From: Prochlorococcus sp. AG-436-O11
GTDB taxonomy: Bacteria > Cyanobacteriota > Cyanobacteriia > PCC-6307 > Cyanobiaceae
DNA: 64,000 bases
Reading direction: 5' to 3'
Assembly: GCA_003212535.1 (NCBI GenBank)
Contig: QCPO01000003.1
Coordinates: forward strand, 50,259 to 114,258
A program made the translations under genes and the position numbers. Numbering within the stretch: position 1 is the stretch's first letter; each line of letters starts with the position of its first letter. Positions 1 through 9,431 of the stretch are shown here, one piece after another. The notes beneath the pieces were generated by a model. The model was not told the DNA's origin. It ran no database searches and worked only from the letters and a program-made list of their open reading frames with translations.

Positions 1-1138
1 AAACAACGACATCAAAACTACCAGACAAAACATCTCTACCTTCACAATTACCTCCAAAATTAAAACTTTTTTCATTTGAAAGTAATGCAAATGTTTTAAG
101 GGATAAATCATTCCCTTTGCATTCTTCTTCTCCAATATTTAATAGACCAATGCGAGGTTTTTTGATTTGTAAAACATCTTTGGCATAAATATTACCAAGA
201 AGGGCAAACTGATGGAGATAAGAGGGCTTACAATCAGTATTTGCTCCAACATCTAAAACCAATACAGGGCGAGTTTGATCCCTTGAAGGGAATAATGCAC
301 CAATAGCTGGTCTTTCAATACCTTTTAATCTGCCAAGTCTAAAAATCGCAGAAGCCATCATTGCTCCTGAATTACCTGCAGAATAGACCGCTTTTGCTTG
401 ATTATTTTTTACTAAATCCATAGCAACATTTACACTGGCATTTTTTCTTTTTCTGACAGCAGTAGCTTCTTCGTTCATGCCTATAGGGTCTCCACTATCA
501 ATTAACTCAATACGATTATTATCAATTTCTTTTTCGAGCAATTCTATTAAACCAATTTTTTCTGCTTCATTTCTAACTGTTTGAATTTTACCAACAAACT
601 TTATATTTATCGGAAATCGGCTTATCGCATCAAGGCAACCCTCAAGAATTGGAGCAGGCGCATAATCTCCACCCATACCATCAACTGCAATCCAAATTCT
701 CTCAGCATTTGATTCATATTCTTTATTTAAAGAATTATCGCTATTTTGTAATCTTTTTAAAGGATCAAAAACCAATGGCTGTAATGTATTTTTTGCTAAT
801 GAACTAGCATTGGAAACTACACTGCTAGCAGTATTAACAACAGATTCCGCACTTGAAACAACGTTACCTGCAACGTTTCCGGCAACATTACTTGCTGTAC
901 TAACAACAGATCCAGCGCTAGAGACAACGTTACCCGCAACATTACTTGCTGTACTAACAACAGATTCCGCACTTGAAACAACGTTACCTGCAACGTTTCC
1001 GGCAACATTACTTGCAGTAACAGCAGAATTTGCAGCCGTATCAACTATTGAGGTCACGGCTGAGTTCCTTTTATACCAAATAACTAATCTTCTAATAGCT
1101 CTTGGCTTATTCATTTTATTTACAGTATCTTTTCCCAT
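1..1138 (-). CDS. plsX: Phosphate acyltransferase PlsX, 3' end outside the window
   Basis: PlsX converts acyl-ACP and phosphate to acyl-phosphate, the first step of PlsX/PlsY phospholipid synthesis. Translating the minus strand gives the family hallmark AVDGMGGDYAP, followed by segments such as YSAGNSGAMMASA and VLDVGANTD. The frame is open to the window edge, so the C-terminus is missing; 379 full codons are visible. The ORF track did not list it. I chose the ATG that abuts the rpaB stop codon (TAA then ATG, no gap), which implies cotranscription with rpaB. The enzyme core begins only around residue 120. Before it lies a low-complexity stretch built from repeated SNVAGNV and SAESVVST-like units. 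That extension is not a normal part of PlsX, and an internal start cannot be ruled out. Confidence 0.93.
   Translation of the reverse strand, partial: MGKDTVNKMNKPRAIRRLVIWYKRNSAVTSIVDTAANSAVTASNVAGNVAGNVVSSAESVVSTASNVAGNVVSSAGSVVSTASNVAGNVAGNVVSSAESVVNTASSVVSNASSLAKNTLQPLVFDPLKRLQNSDNSLNKEYESNAERIWIAVDGMGGDYAPAPILEGCLDAISRFPINIKFVGKIQTVRNEAEKIGLIELLEKEIDNNRIELIDSGDPIGMNEEATAVRKRKNASVNVAMDLVKNNQAKAVYSAGNSGAMMASAIFRLGRLKGIERPAIGALFPSRDQTRPVLVLDVGANTDCKPSYLHQFALLGNIYAKDVLQIKKPRIGLLNIGEEECKGNDLSLKTFALLSNEKSFNFGGNCEGRDVLSGSFDVVV
833..1018 (-). repeat. Three in-frame tandem repeats (66, 54, 66 bp) in the plsX 5' region
   Basis: Units at 833-898, 899-952 and 953-1018 are near-identical. The two 66-bp copies differ at only a couple of positions. 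The middle copy lacks 12 bp, which is one AGNV tetrapeptide, and has a few substitutions. All lengths are multiples of three, so the repeat expands the PlsX N-terminus without breaking frame. It encodes a small-residue-rich, amphipathic-looking peptide (Ser, Ala, Val, Asn). Confidence 0.9.
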
Positions 1139-1885
1139 TTATTTACTATCAAAAGGAGAAATATCTACAATTCTCTGAAAGAGATATCCTGTACCTCTCG
1201 CTGTAAGAATTAATTCGGGATTTGCAGGGTCAGCTTCTAACTTTGATCTTAGTCTTGAAATATGAACATCCACTACTCTTGTATCTACATGTCTTTCTGG
1301 TGTATAACCCCAAACCTCTTTCAAAATCTCTCCTCGACTAAAAGGCTCTCCTGACCTACTTACTAAAAGCTCCAAAAGACTAAATTCCATTCCAGTTAAT
1401 CTAATTCTCTCATCGCTTTTGAAAACTTGTCTTCGATTTGTATCAATTTTTATATCCGTAACCAAAATTAAACCTGAGTTAGGCATTCCAGGAATTTGTT
1501 CTTTATCTATTCTTCTTAAAACGCACCTAATTCTAGCTTCTAACTCTTTCGGGCTAAAAGGTTTTACAACGTAATCATCAGCACCTAATTCTAAACCTGT
1601 TATCCGATCAGCTACGTCTCCTAGTGCAGTTAACATAACAATCGGCACATCGGAGTCTTTTCTTAATTCTTGGCAAACTCCATACCCATCTAATTTAGGC
1701 ATCATTACGTCAAGTACCACTAAATCAGGCTCGTAATCATTGAATAACTTTAATGCCTCTTTACCATCACATGCGGTGACAACTTTGTAACCAATCATAG
1801 AGAGACGGGTCTCTAGAATTCTTCTAATGCTTGCCTCATCATCAGCAACCAGGATTGTTTCTTTAGTTTGACTAGATACAGCCAT
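1139..1885 (-). CDS. rpaB: OmpR-type response regulator RpaB (Ycf27)
   Basis: This is a two-component regulator with a receiver domain (residues about 10-122) and an OmpR/PhoB winged-helix domain (about 145-240). The acidic pocket is D15/D16, the phosphoacceptor is D59, and the conserved Thr and Lys are T86 and K108. The close fit to cyanobacterial RpaB/Ycf27 (LETRLSMIGYKV, LGDVADRITGLELGADDYVVKPFSPKELEARI) supports the name. In other cyanobacteria RpaB binds HLR1 sites and controls high-light and photosystem genes. The ATG start fits family length. The gene sits directly upstream of plsX on the same strand and is divergent from radA across about 100 bp, which must hold both promoters. Confidence 0.92.
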   Translation of the reverse strand: MAVSSQTKETILVADDEASIRRILETRLSMIGYKVVTACDGKEALKLFNDYEPDLVVLDVMMPKLDGYGVCQELRKDSDVPIVMLTALGDVADRITGLELGADDYVVKPFSPKELEARIRCVLRRIDKEQIPGMPNSGLILVTDIKIDTNRRQVFKSDERIRLTGMEFSLLELLVSRSGEPFSRGEILKEVWGYTPERHVDTRVVDVHISRLRSKLEADPANPELILTARGTGYLFQRIVDISPFDSK

Positions 1886-1991
1886 TTGTTTCTATTAGCT
1901 AATCAGTAAGAGAATTTATTCTTATCCTAATCTAACTTGTGGAGGGGCAATATCCAAAACATATCAGTCCGTCAATCTATTCAAGATCTTA

Positions 1992-3347
1992 ATGTCTAGT
2001 AAATTTTCGACTTTTATTTGTCAGAATTGTGGATCTGAAACTTCTCAATACTTTGGAAAGTGCCTCAATTGCAATGAATGGAATACAATTGTTGAAGAGA
2101 GGAAAAGCCCGAGGTATAAATCTGCAAATATTAAAGAAAATAAAAAATCTAAGCTATTTAATGAAATTTCATCTGAAAAAACAGCAAGGTTTACAAGTGG
2201 TTTTAAAGAATTTGATAGAGTCCTAGGAGGTGGGATTGTCCCAGGATCTGTAGTATTACTTGGGGGTGAACCAGGTATTGGCAAAAGTACAATCGTCCTT
2301 CAAACAGCAGGCAAAATATCTCTTAAGGAAAAAGTTTTATACATTACTGCTGAAGAATCTTTAGAACAGGTAAAAATTAGATGGGAAAGATTAAATCAAA
2401 ACTGCATTGATTTAAAAATTTATGCAGAAACCAACTTGTCTTTAATTCTTGAAGAGATCAAAATCGTAAAGCCAAGTTTTGCAATTATTGATAGTATCCA
2501 AGCTATTCATAATGATGACATGGGAAGTGCCCCAGGATCTGTTTCACAAGTTAGAGCTTGTTCATCTGACTTACAGAATCTTGCTAAAGAAAATAATATA
2601 GCTCTTTTAATAATCGGCCATGTCACCAAAGATGGATCTCTAGCAGGTCCAAAAACACTAGAACATTTAGTTGACGTAGTTATTAACTTTGAAGGAGATA
2701 AGATTTCCTCTCATAGGTTACTAAGAAGTGTAAAAAATCGATTTGGGTCAACTTTTGAAATTGGAATTTTTGAAATGTTAGAAAAAGGTTTGAGTGAAAT
2801 AAAAAACCCAAGTTCAATCTTTACCAACAAAGAAAACATTTCAGGAGTAACAACTATAATTACTAATGAAGGATCAAGACCATTTGCAGTAGATATTCAA
2901 GCACTCGTTAATAAAACTTTTTACAGTAATCCAAGACGAACGACTACAGGGATAAGCATCAATAGATTGCATCAAATTTTAGCAGTTATTGAAAAACATC
3001 TAGGTATTAAATTATCTCAATATGACTGCTATGTAGCTACTGGAGGGGGGTTTGAAATTAATGATCCATCGTCGGATTTAGGAGTAGCATTATCAATTTT
3101 ATCAAGTTTAAATAATATCCCCCCTATAAAAAATTGTTCATTTATTGGAGAACTAGGTTTGAGCGGTCAAGTTAGACAATCAAATAATCTTCGTCCAAAA
3201 ATAGAAGAAGCGGTAAGACTAGGCATCAAAAATATTTTGGTACCTCGATCAAAATATGATTTACAAAATAATTTCGAGAATCTAATCGAAATTAAGGAGA
3301 TTTCAAATATTAGCGAAGCTGTTGATTATGCTTTAGCGAAGAACTAA
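1992..3347 (+). CDS. radA: DNA repair protein RadA (Sms)
   Basis: RadA is a RecA-like ATPase that processes recombination intermediates by branch migration. The N-terminus has a C4 zinc finger (C10-X2-C13-X10-C24-X2-C27). The Walker A motif [10 protein letters not shown] is near residue 91, the RadA signature KNRFG near 247, and a Lon-like C-terminal domain follows ([19 protein letters not shown]). At 451 residues the length is normal. The ATG start leaves the zinc finger complete. It is divergent from rpaB, and its stop overlaps that of convergent ycf3 by 4 bp. Confidence 0.96.
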   Translation: MSSKFSTFICQNCGSETSQYFGKCLNCNEWNTIVEERKSPRYKSANIKENKKSKLFNEISSEKTARFTSGFKEFDRVLGGGIVPGSVVLLGGEPGIGKSTIVLQTAGKISLKEKVLYITAEESLEQVKIRWERLNQNCIDLKIYAETNLSLILEEIKIVKPSFAIIDSIQAIHNDDMGSAPGSVSQVRACSSDLQNLAKENNIALLIIGHVTKDGSLAGPKTLEHLVDVVINFEGDKISSHRLLRSVKNRFGSTFEIGIFEMLEKGLSEIKNPSSIFTNKENISGVTTIITNEGSRPFAVDIQALVNKTFYSNPRRTTTGISINRLHQILAVIEKHLGIKLSQYDCYVATGGGFEINDPSSDLGVALSILSSLNNIPPIKNCSFIGELGLSGQVRQSNNLRPKIEEAVRLGIKNILVPRSKYDLQNNFENLIEIKEISNISEAVDYALAKN

Positions 3348-3865
3348 AGATACATATCAATTGAACTTCTTCCAGAGTTTTTTAGCCAATTTTCAATATC
3401 TAGATATCCACCAGGATATAGCCTTACTGCCTTAGACCAAACTTCCGCAGCTTTATCAAACCATATTTCTCTTTGATCTAAATCGCCTTGTTGCTCAGCA
3501 TATCTACCTCTTTTTTCATATATTAAGCCTATATTTTTAAGGCAAGATGGCTGTTTTGGATTTTCTATTAATGCTTGTTGATAAGTCTCAATAGATAAAT
3601 CTTCTTGACCATTACTCATATATATTATTGCCATATTTTTTAGAGTTTCTCCCCTATCAATTTTATTTTCTTCTAGCTTTAAACTTTCTTTGTAATATTC
3701 TAATGCCTCTGAATAATCGCCATTATTTTGAGCTGCTAATCCATCTCTATAATAGATATATGCCTTTTTTTCCTTTTCTGCAATAGGCATAATTTTAACA
3801 ATAGATTCTGCAATTACAGTAAAGGCTTTATCAATAAAATTGTCTCTGTTTTGGTTACTAGGCAC
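3344..3865 (-). CDS. ycf3: Photosystem I assembly protein Ycf3
   Basis: Ycf3 is a tetratricopeptide chaperone needed to assemble photosystem I at the thylakoid membrane. The 173-residue product has the family N-terminus ([19 protein letters not shown]) and then about three TPR units (for example [24 protein letters not shown]). Length and the C-terminal block with [11 protein letters not shown] match cyanobacterial and plastid Ycf3. The gene is monocistronic, convergent with radA and divergent from the copper ATPase. The AT-rich gap of about 117 bp upstream should carry its promoter. Confidence 0.95.
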   Translation of the reverse strand: MPSNQNRDNFIDKAFTVIAESIVKIMPIAEKEKKAYIYYRDGLAAQNNGDYSEALEYYKESLKLEENKIDRGETLKNMAIIYMSNGQEDLSIETYQQALIENPKQPSCLKNIGLIYEKRGRYAEQQGDLDQREIWFDKAAEVWSKAVRLYPGGYLDIENWLKNSGRSSIDMYL

Positions 3866-3982
3866 TGTTTTAAGTGAAATTAAATTAAAATAGTAGATTA
3901 AAATTAACTATTTTTTAAAGTCTATAACATTTATTATAGTTATAAATAAAGAAAAGAATTAATTTGAGTTTATTGAAAAAAT

Positions 3983-6280
3983 ATGGAGATCATTCAACTA
4001 AACATAACAGGTATGAAATGTGGTGGGTGTGTAAATACTGTAGAGAAAATATTGAAAAATTCAGATGGCGTTGAGAATGTCTCTGTTAACTTGCTTACTG
4101 AAAGCGCCTACTTTGAAATTCATAAAGGTTATCTAGAAATTGATAAGGTTCTTGACAATCTCAAGAACAACGGTTTTCCATCAAAGATTTACACAAATGA
4201 TTTCTCAAGAAAAATAAATAAAGCAGAGTTAGAAAAAAAAAAGAAATGGAATAATCAATTGCAAAAACTTAATTTTGCTCTTTTACTTTTACTATTGTCA
4301 GGCTTAGGGCATCTAGCAGAGGGAGGCTATATAAACTTACCGATATTGGGGAATATATTTTTTCATGCTGTATTGGCCACATCAGCTTTATTGTTTCCTG
4401 GACGCCAAATAATAATAAATGGATTTCAATCATTTCTCAAAAATCATCCAGATATGGACTCTTTAGTAGCTCTTGGGGTTACAAGTGCTTACATTACAAG
4501 TCTGCTATCCTTAATATTTCCTGCAACTGGTTTTCCTTGTTTTTTTAATGAGCCAGTAATGTTATTAGGATTTATACTAATTGGACGTTTCTTAGAAGAA
4601 AGAGCAAGGTATCAAACTGGTTCATCGATTAGTGAATTACTAGATCTTCAACCTGAAATGGCAAATATCTATATAGAAAAAGATAAAGTTAAGTCTATAA
4701 GAGTAAATTTATTAAAATCAGGTCAAGAGATTCAAGTTTTATCTGGCGATAGAGTCCCAGCTGACTGCGTTGTTATAAAAGGTTCTTCATATATGGATGT
4801 CTCTCATATTACGGGAGAATCAAAACCTATCCAAGTCACGGAAGGGGGGAAAGTATCAAATGGGTCTTTAAATTTAAATTCAACTCTCAGATTAAAAGTA
4901 GAAAAAGTAGGGGGCGATTCTTCACTAGCAAAACTAGTAAATCTTATTGAATCAGTTCAAGCTAAAAAACCTCCTATTCAAAGAATTGCAGATCAAATTG
5001 CGGGCAAATTTACTTATTTTGTTCTCATTTTTGCAACTTCTAGTTTCTTTTTCTGGTGGAAAGGAGCTGAGCAAATTTGGCCTGATCTACTAACTCATGA
5101 TCATAATGAATTAATAACAAATTCAAGCCACACATTACATAGTTCTCTTGGAAGCAATGCTGACAACTTCCTCAGTTTAGCTATTCAACTATCAATTGCA
5201 GTTTTAGTTATAGCTTGTCCATGTGCACTAGGTTTAGCTACTCCTACCGTAATTACTGTTGCATCAGGTAAAGCTGCAAAAAAAGGCGTTTTATTCAAAG
5301 GGGGAGACAAAATAGAAATAGCTTCAAAAATTAATCAAATTATTTTTGATAAAACAGGAACATTAACCAAAGGAGAGCCTTTCATTATTGAATATAAAAA
5401 TAATGATGATAATTTATTTTTATTAAAAGTATCTGCAAGTTTAGAAAGCGAAAGCAGACATCCAATAGCACATGCCTTAATTAAAGAAGCAAAAAAACAA
5501 AATTTAAATCTACTACCAATAAAAAACATCCACACTGAGTCTGGTAGAGGTATTTCTGGAGAACTTGAAACAATTAATGGACTCATAAATATTGGAAGTA
5601 TTGAATGGCTAATTAGTAAAGGAGTAAGTATTGATAGTGATGCAAAAAAAGCTTTAGAAACTGAAGAGACCAAAACAAATACAGTTATTGGAGTAAGTAT
5701 TGAACAAAAACTACTTGGTTTTATTTTGTTAGGGGATTTGCTAAGAGAAGATTCAATCCAAACAGTTCAAAAACTAAGGGAAAACAACTTCAGAATTAAC
5801 GTTTTGAGCGGAGATAGAAAACAAACTGTTATTGATTTAGGCAAGAAAATTGGTTGTCATGAAAATGAAATGAAATGGGAACTTCTCCCTAAAATGAAAC
5901 TGAATATTATAGAAGATTTAAAGAAAAATAATAAAGTGGCAATGATTGGTGATGGAATAAATGATGCCCCTGCCTTAGCTGCCTCTGATTTAGGTATCGC
6001 AGTAGGCTCAGGTACTCAAATTGCCAAGGCAAATGCAGATGTGGTCTTAATGGGCGATCAATTAAATGGATTACCTTACGCATTAGGGCTGGCAAAAAAA
6101 ACAATAAGAAAGATTAAACAAAATCTCCTTTGGGCGTTTGGATACAATTTAATAGCTCTTCCAATAGCGGCTGGGATTTTATTCCCTAAATATGGAATTC
6201 TTCTTACTCCATCGATAGCTGCTTTATTAATGGCTACTAGCTCTATAACAGTCGTAGTTAATGCTTTATCTTTGGATTAA
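3983..6280 (+). CDS. P1B-type copper-transporting ATPase (CtaA/PacS family)
   Basis: This heavy-metal pump has one N-terminal HMA domain (GMKCGGCV, residues about 10-17), eight predicted membrane segments, the actuator motif TGES (about 277), the CPC metal site in ACPCALG (about 413), the phosphorylation motif DKTGTLT (about 456) and the hinge GDGINDAPALA (about 656). CPC plus a CxxC-type HMA domain indicates Cu(I). Cyanobacteria use CtaA and PacS to deliver copper to thylakoid plastocyanin and cytochrome oxidase; sequence alone does not say which this is. A His-containing loop (THDHNEL...SSHTLHSS, about 372-392) precedes the CPC helix. The stop codon is immediately followed by the tmk ATG, so the genes are probably cotranscribed. 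Confidence 0.93.
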   Translation: MEIIQLNITGMKCGGCVNTVEKILKNSDGVENVSVNLLTESAYFEIHKGYLEIDKVLDNLKNNGFPSKIYTNDFSRKINKAELEKKKKWNNQLQKLNFALLLLLLSGLGHLAEGGYINLPILGNIFFHAVLATSALLFPGRQIIINGFQSFLKNHPDMDSLVALGVTSAYITSLLSLIFPATGFPCFFNEPVMLLGFILIGRFLEERARYQTGSSISELLDLQPEMANIYIEKDKVKSIRVNLLKSGQEIQVLSGDRVPADCVVIKGSSYMDVSHITGESKPIQVTEGGKVSNGSLNLNSTLRLKVEKVGGDSSLAKLVNLIESVQAKKPPIQRIADQIAGKFTYFVLIFATSSFFFWWKGAEQIWPDLLTHDHNELITNSSHTLHSSLGSNADNFLSLAIQLSIAVLVIACPCALGLATPTVITVASGKAAKKGVLFKGGDKIEIASKINQIIFDKTGTLTKGEPFIIEYKNNDDNLFLLKVSASLESESRHPIAHALIKEAKKQNLNLLPIKNIHTESGRGISGELETINGLINIGSIEWLISKGVSIDSDAKKALETEETKTNTVIGVSIEQKLLGFILLGDLLREDSIQTVQKLRENNFRINVLSGDRKQTVIDLGKKIGCHENEMKWELLPKMKLNIIEDLKKNNKVAMIGDGINDAPALAASDLGIAVGSGTQIAKANADVVLMGDQLNGLPYALGLAKKTIRKIKQNLLWAFGYNLIALPIAAGILFPKYGILLTPSIAALLMATSSITVVVNALSLD

Positions 6281-6925
6281 ATGAAAGGAAAATTTATTGT
6301 AATCGAAGGAATCGATGGATGCGGTAAGACAACTCAAATAGATGAAATTTCAAAATGGCTGCCAAAAAGTGGTTTAATGCAAAAATATTCTAAATTAATA
6401 ACAACAAGAGAACCTGGGGGAAGCCTTTTAGGCAAAAAACTAAGGAGCCTTATTCTTGATAACAATAAAAATAATAAACCTTCATCACTTGCTGAACTAT
6501 TACTTTATTCAGCTGATAGAGCAGAGCATGTTTCCAAAATCATTTCCCCTGCTCTAAGAAAAGAGAATTGGGTAATTAGTGATAGATTTTCAGATTCGAC
6601 ACTTGCATATCAAGGTTATGGAAGAAATCTTAATCTGGAAACCATAAAACATCTTGAATCTATTGTATGTCAAGGAGAATCTCCAGACCTCACAATTTTT
6701 TTGGAAATTTCTCCAGAAGAAAGCATTAGGCGTAGAAAACATGAAATACCAGATAGAATGGAGTCTGAAGGTATTAAATTCCTAGATAAAGTAAATGAAG
6801 GATTCAAATTAATTGCCAAAGAAAAGAATTGGGTGGTAATATCTGCTTCACAAAATATCAAAACTATTTCTAATCAAATTAAAGAAGTTTTATTAAAAAA
6901 ATTTTCAAATATAAAAAATGTGTGA
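6281..6925 (+). CDS. tmk: Thymidylate kinase
   Basis: It phosphorylates dTMP to dTDP. The P-loop is GIDGCGKTT near the N-terminus, the substrate motif is [15 protein letters not shown], and the LID region is [12 protein letters not shown]. At 214 residues it is full length. It starts right after the copper ATPase stop and overlaps holB by 8 bp, giving a tmk-holB pair as in many bacteria. Confidence 0.96.
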   Translation: MKGKFIVIEGIDGCGKTTQIDEISKWLPKSGLMQKYSKLITTREPGGSLLGKKLRSLILDNNKNNKPSSLAELLLYSADRAEHVSKIISPALRKENWVISDRFSDSTLAYQGYGRNLNLETIKHLESIVCQGESPDLTIFLEISPEESIRRRKHEIPDRMESEGIKFLDKVNEGFKLIAKEKNWVVISASQNIKTISNQIKEVLLKKFSNIKNV

Positions 6926-7880
6926 ATTCAAAAAAAATAATTCTTTAATTAATTTAGAAGTAAATAAATACCTTGAAAGCATAATTCAAACTAAATTATT
7001 TGCTAATGGATACATTTTTTATGGTACAGAAGGAGTAGGAAAGAAACAAACAGCTCTTAATTTTATAAAAGAAATTTTCAAACAATTTTCGTCAAATAGA
7101 AATGTTGAAGAAAAAATTAATAATAAAAACCATCCAGATTTTTTAATGATTGAACCAACTTCTTTTATTAAAGGTAAGAGCACAAAAAGCATAGATCCTA
7201 CAAAGCCAACAAAAAACAATGTGGACATTATCAAGATAGAGCAAATACGTAATGTTAAGAACTTCCTTAATCAAAAGCCTATAGAATCACAAAAAAAAAT
7301 AGTTTTAATCGTTGATGCGCATCTTCTGAATGAATCAGCTTCAAATTGCCTTTTAAAAACCTTAGAAGAGCCTAGTAATGGCATCTTTATCTTATTAACA
7401 TCAAAACTAAGTTTACTTTTAGATACTATTACCTCAAGATGTCAACTCATAAAATTTAAATCTTTTTCCAGCAAACAAATAGATTGTTTTTTAAAAAAGA
7501 ACTTAGACCCTTATGAGTTAGATATTACTAAAAATTTAAATTTACAAGATTTAGTTAACTCTGCAAATGGTTCTCCTGGGAATTTATTGAAAAATATTGA
7601 GATATGGAAGGATTTATCAGATGAAATTACCTGTAAATTAAACTTTCCCTTAAAAGATAATTTAGAGATCTTAAAGCTTTGTAAATTAATATCTGAACAA
7701 CTAGAAATATATCAACAGATTTCTCTAATTAATTTAATACAACAAATGTGGTGGACAAAAACAAGAAATATCAATTTAGTTAAAAAACTAGAAAATCTAA
7801 AATTACATATCAAAAATAATATACAACCAAGATTGGCCTGGGAAGTTACCTTATTAAAAATTGCTATAGAAGATTTATAA
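6918..7880 (+). CDS. holB: DNA polymerase III delta' subunit
   Basis: HolB is part of the clamp loader. Visible features are a modified P-loop-like GTEGVGKKQ (about residue 36), the block [12 protein letters not shown], and the SRC motif TSRCQLIKF, all typical of delta'. The order directly after tmk agrees. There are no cysteines between residue 2 and about residue 143, so the four-Cys zinc module of many delta' and tau/gamma proteins is absent. The ATG overlaps the end of tmk in another frame. At 320 residues the length fits. The C-terminal third is divergent, as is usual for this subunit. Confidence 0.9.
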   Translation: MCEFKKNNSLINLEVNKYLESIIQTKLFANGYIFYGTEGVGKKQTALNFIKEIFKQFSSNRNVEEKINNKNHPDFLMIEPTSFIKGKSTKSIDPTKPTKNNVDIIKIEQIRNVKNFLNQKPIESQKKIVLIVDAHLLNESASNCLLKTLEEPSNGIFILLTSKLSLLLDTITSRCQLIKFKSFSSKQIDCFLKKNLDPYELDITKNLNLQDLVNSANGSPGNLLKNIEIWKDLSDEITCKLNFPLKDNLEILKLCKLISEQLEIYQQISLINLIQQMWWTKTRNINLVKKLENLKLHIKNNIQPRLAWEVTLLKIAIEDL

Positions 7881-7883
7881 TAT

Positions 7884-8666
7884 TTAATCTATTACTGAAT
7901 TCATTAAATCTAAGTTTCTGGATTGCATAAACTCTTGCTTGGCAGTTTCAACTTTAGATCCAATAGGTAGTTCGAGGCAATATCCTGCCCCATAAACAGT
8001 TTTTATATAAATTGGCTTGCGAGGATCAGGCTCTAGTTTTGTACGCAAATGCCTAATATGAACTCTAATTGTCTCAATATCATCATCAGGTTCATATCCC
8101 CATACGTCTTTAAGTATCAAAGCTGGTGATACTGTTTGACCATGTCTTTGTAATAGGCAATGAAGAAGTTCAAATTCTAGATGGGTTAATCTAACTGGGG
8201 AGTCAAACCAAATTGCTTCAAATCTTTCTGGAACAAGTGTTAGAGGGCCATAACTTAAAAGTTCTTGCTGATTACTTGAATTTAACGGTGCTCTATTAGT
8301 CCTTCTTAATAAGGCTTTAATACGAACATGCAATTCTTCTAGATCAAAAGGCTTTGTAATATAGTCGTCTGCACCTGAATTAAATCCAGTAACTTTATCT
8401 TTAAGTCCTCCCAATGCCGTAATCATTAAGATTGGAATATTTAAAGTTCTTTCATCTCTTCTCAGCCTCTGACATAAAGTTAAACCATCAACATTTGGCA
8501 ACATTAAATCTAACAGTATTAAGTCTGGTGAATATTGAAGAGCCAGAGCCTGCCCTTTAATACCGTCCTCGGCTTTTTGGACATCAAAACCAGCATGTTC
8601 TAAATGTCCCGCAACCAACTCACGCATATCACGATCATCTTCAATTAGAAGGATTGAAATTTTCAT
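7884..8666 (-). CDS. rpaA: OmpR-type response regulator RpaA
   Basis: In Synechococcus elongatus RpaA is the circadian output regulator phosphorylated by SasA. The receiver domain carries D10/D11 and phosphoacceptor D53; the winged-helix domain follows a short linker. Long blocks match RpaA closely: [80 protein letters not shown]. At 260 residues the length is normal. It is convergent with holB (3-bp gap). Upstream lies a 405-bp intergenic region, large for this genome, which suggests complex control. Confidence 0.93.
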   Translation of the reverse strand: MKISILLIEDDRDMRELVAGHLEHAGFDVQKAEDGIKGQALALQYSPDLILLDLMLPNVDGLTLCQRLRRDERTLNIPILMITALGGLKDKVTGFNSGADDYITKPFDLEELHVRIKALLRRTNRAPLNSSNQQELLSYGPLTLVPERFEAIWFDSPVRLTHLEFELLHCLLQRHGQTVSPALILKDVWGYEPDDDIETIRVHIRHLRTKLEPDPRKPIYIKTVYGAGYCLELPIGSKVETAKQEFMQSRNLDLMNSVID

Positions 8667-9071
8667 ATTTATTAGACTATTAAATTAAAATTAAATTTTT
8701 GTAATACGATTCTCTCAAGAATTTACAGTTATTGCAGATTTAATGTAAAAATTTTTATAACTAAGAATTCATAAGAAAGCCAATGATAGTAATGCTTTAA
8801 GAGAAAAAAACCACTAGAAACATAAATTAAATTTTATAAATTCTTTCGATTTCGTTAATAATTCCTTAATAATTGAAAATTATTTTCAAGAATTAGAAGT
8901 AAATTAATAATCAATTTAAAAGGATCTATAAAAGACAGATCTAACATTATTATGATCTTTCTCAAAACTTTTTGATGCAAAACTTCTTTAGACAATTTTG
9001 AAATCATTATTTTATTTTTTATAGTTTTAATCCATAAGGTTTGGATTATATTATAAAAAATCTAAATATCT
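8667..9071. other. 405-bp intergenic region between rpaA and a hypothetical gene
   Basis: No convincing ORF was found on either strand. It must contain divergent promoters for rpaA and the 119-aa gene. On the minus strand, about 75 bp before the rpaA start, there is TTTACATT (8742-8749), which equals one half of the published HLR1 consensus for RpaB. A matching second half at the canonical 2-nt spacing is not present. A perfect 7-bp inverted repeat occurs near the right end and is listed separately. Confidence 0.5.
9028..9048 (+). promoter_or_regulatory. Inverted repeat TAATCCA-N7-TGGATTA upstream of a hypothetical gene
   Basis: This is a perfect 7-bp inverted repeat with a 7-nt loop, ending 23 bp before the ATG of the 119-aa gene. 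No U-tract follows it on either strand, so it does not look like a terminator. It could be an operator or a 5'-UTR hairpin; no function is known. Confidence 0.3.
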
Positions 9072-9431
9072 ATGAAAAAAAAATCATTCATCTATTCTGA
9101 TTTATCCATAAAGCAACTTCAACATCTTAAAGAATTTTATATTCAAAACAAGGTTAACTCTATGAGCAATCAAGAATTAAAAGAATTTGTATTAGAAATT
9201 ATTTCCCATCAAATAAACGAAACTATAGGTAAAGAAGAAGAAATGGAAGCTTGGAGAGAAATGTCAGATTTTTTTGGCGAAAAATTCGAAATAATTATTC
9301 TAGATATGCAGAAAAAATATAAAGACGATGGAAGCTTACAAGATATTGAAAAAGATCCTCAAAAACAAAGGCAAGAGTTACTTGAGAGGAACAATATCGA
9401 AACAGAAAAGCAAGATATGTGGGATGATTGA
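9072..9431 (+). CDS. Conserved-looking hypothetical acidic protein, 119 aa
   Basis: I do not recognise a named domain. The protein is highly charged and helix-rich, with a C-terminal half dominated by Glu, Lys and Asp (KDPQKQRQELLERNNIE) and a conserved-looking core EMEAWREMSDFFGEKFE. There is no signal peptide or membrane segment. It starts with a Lys-rich MKKKS. It stands alone between two unusually long noncoding stretches and beside rpaA. Length, ATG and an upstream AT-rich promoter region favour a real gene. Confidence 0.65.
   Translation: MKKKSFIYSDLSIKQLQHLKEFYIQNKVNSMSNQELKEFVLEIISHQINETIGKEEEMEAWREMSDFFGEKFEIIILDMQKKYKDDGSLQDIEKDPQKQRQELLERNNIETEKQDMWDD

Noticed and set aside
817-1044. 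Direct repeats as a possible CRISPR or mobile-element array
   Set aside because: Units are adjacent with no spacers, lengths are multiples of three and lie in frame inside plsX.
810-1178. 122-aa plus-strand ORF with repeated LLAVLTTDSALETTLPA
   Set aside because: It is the antisense of the repeat array in plsX; the minus-strand frame continues into a recognisable PlsX core and abuts rpaB, so that one is coding.
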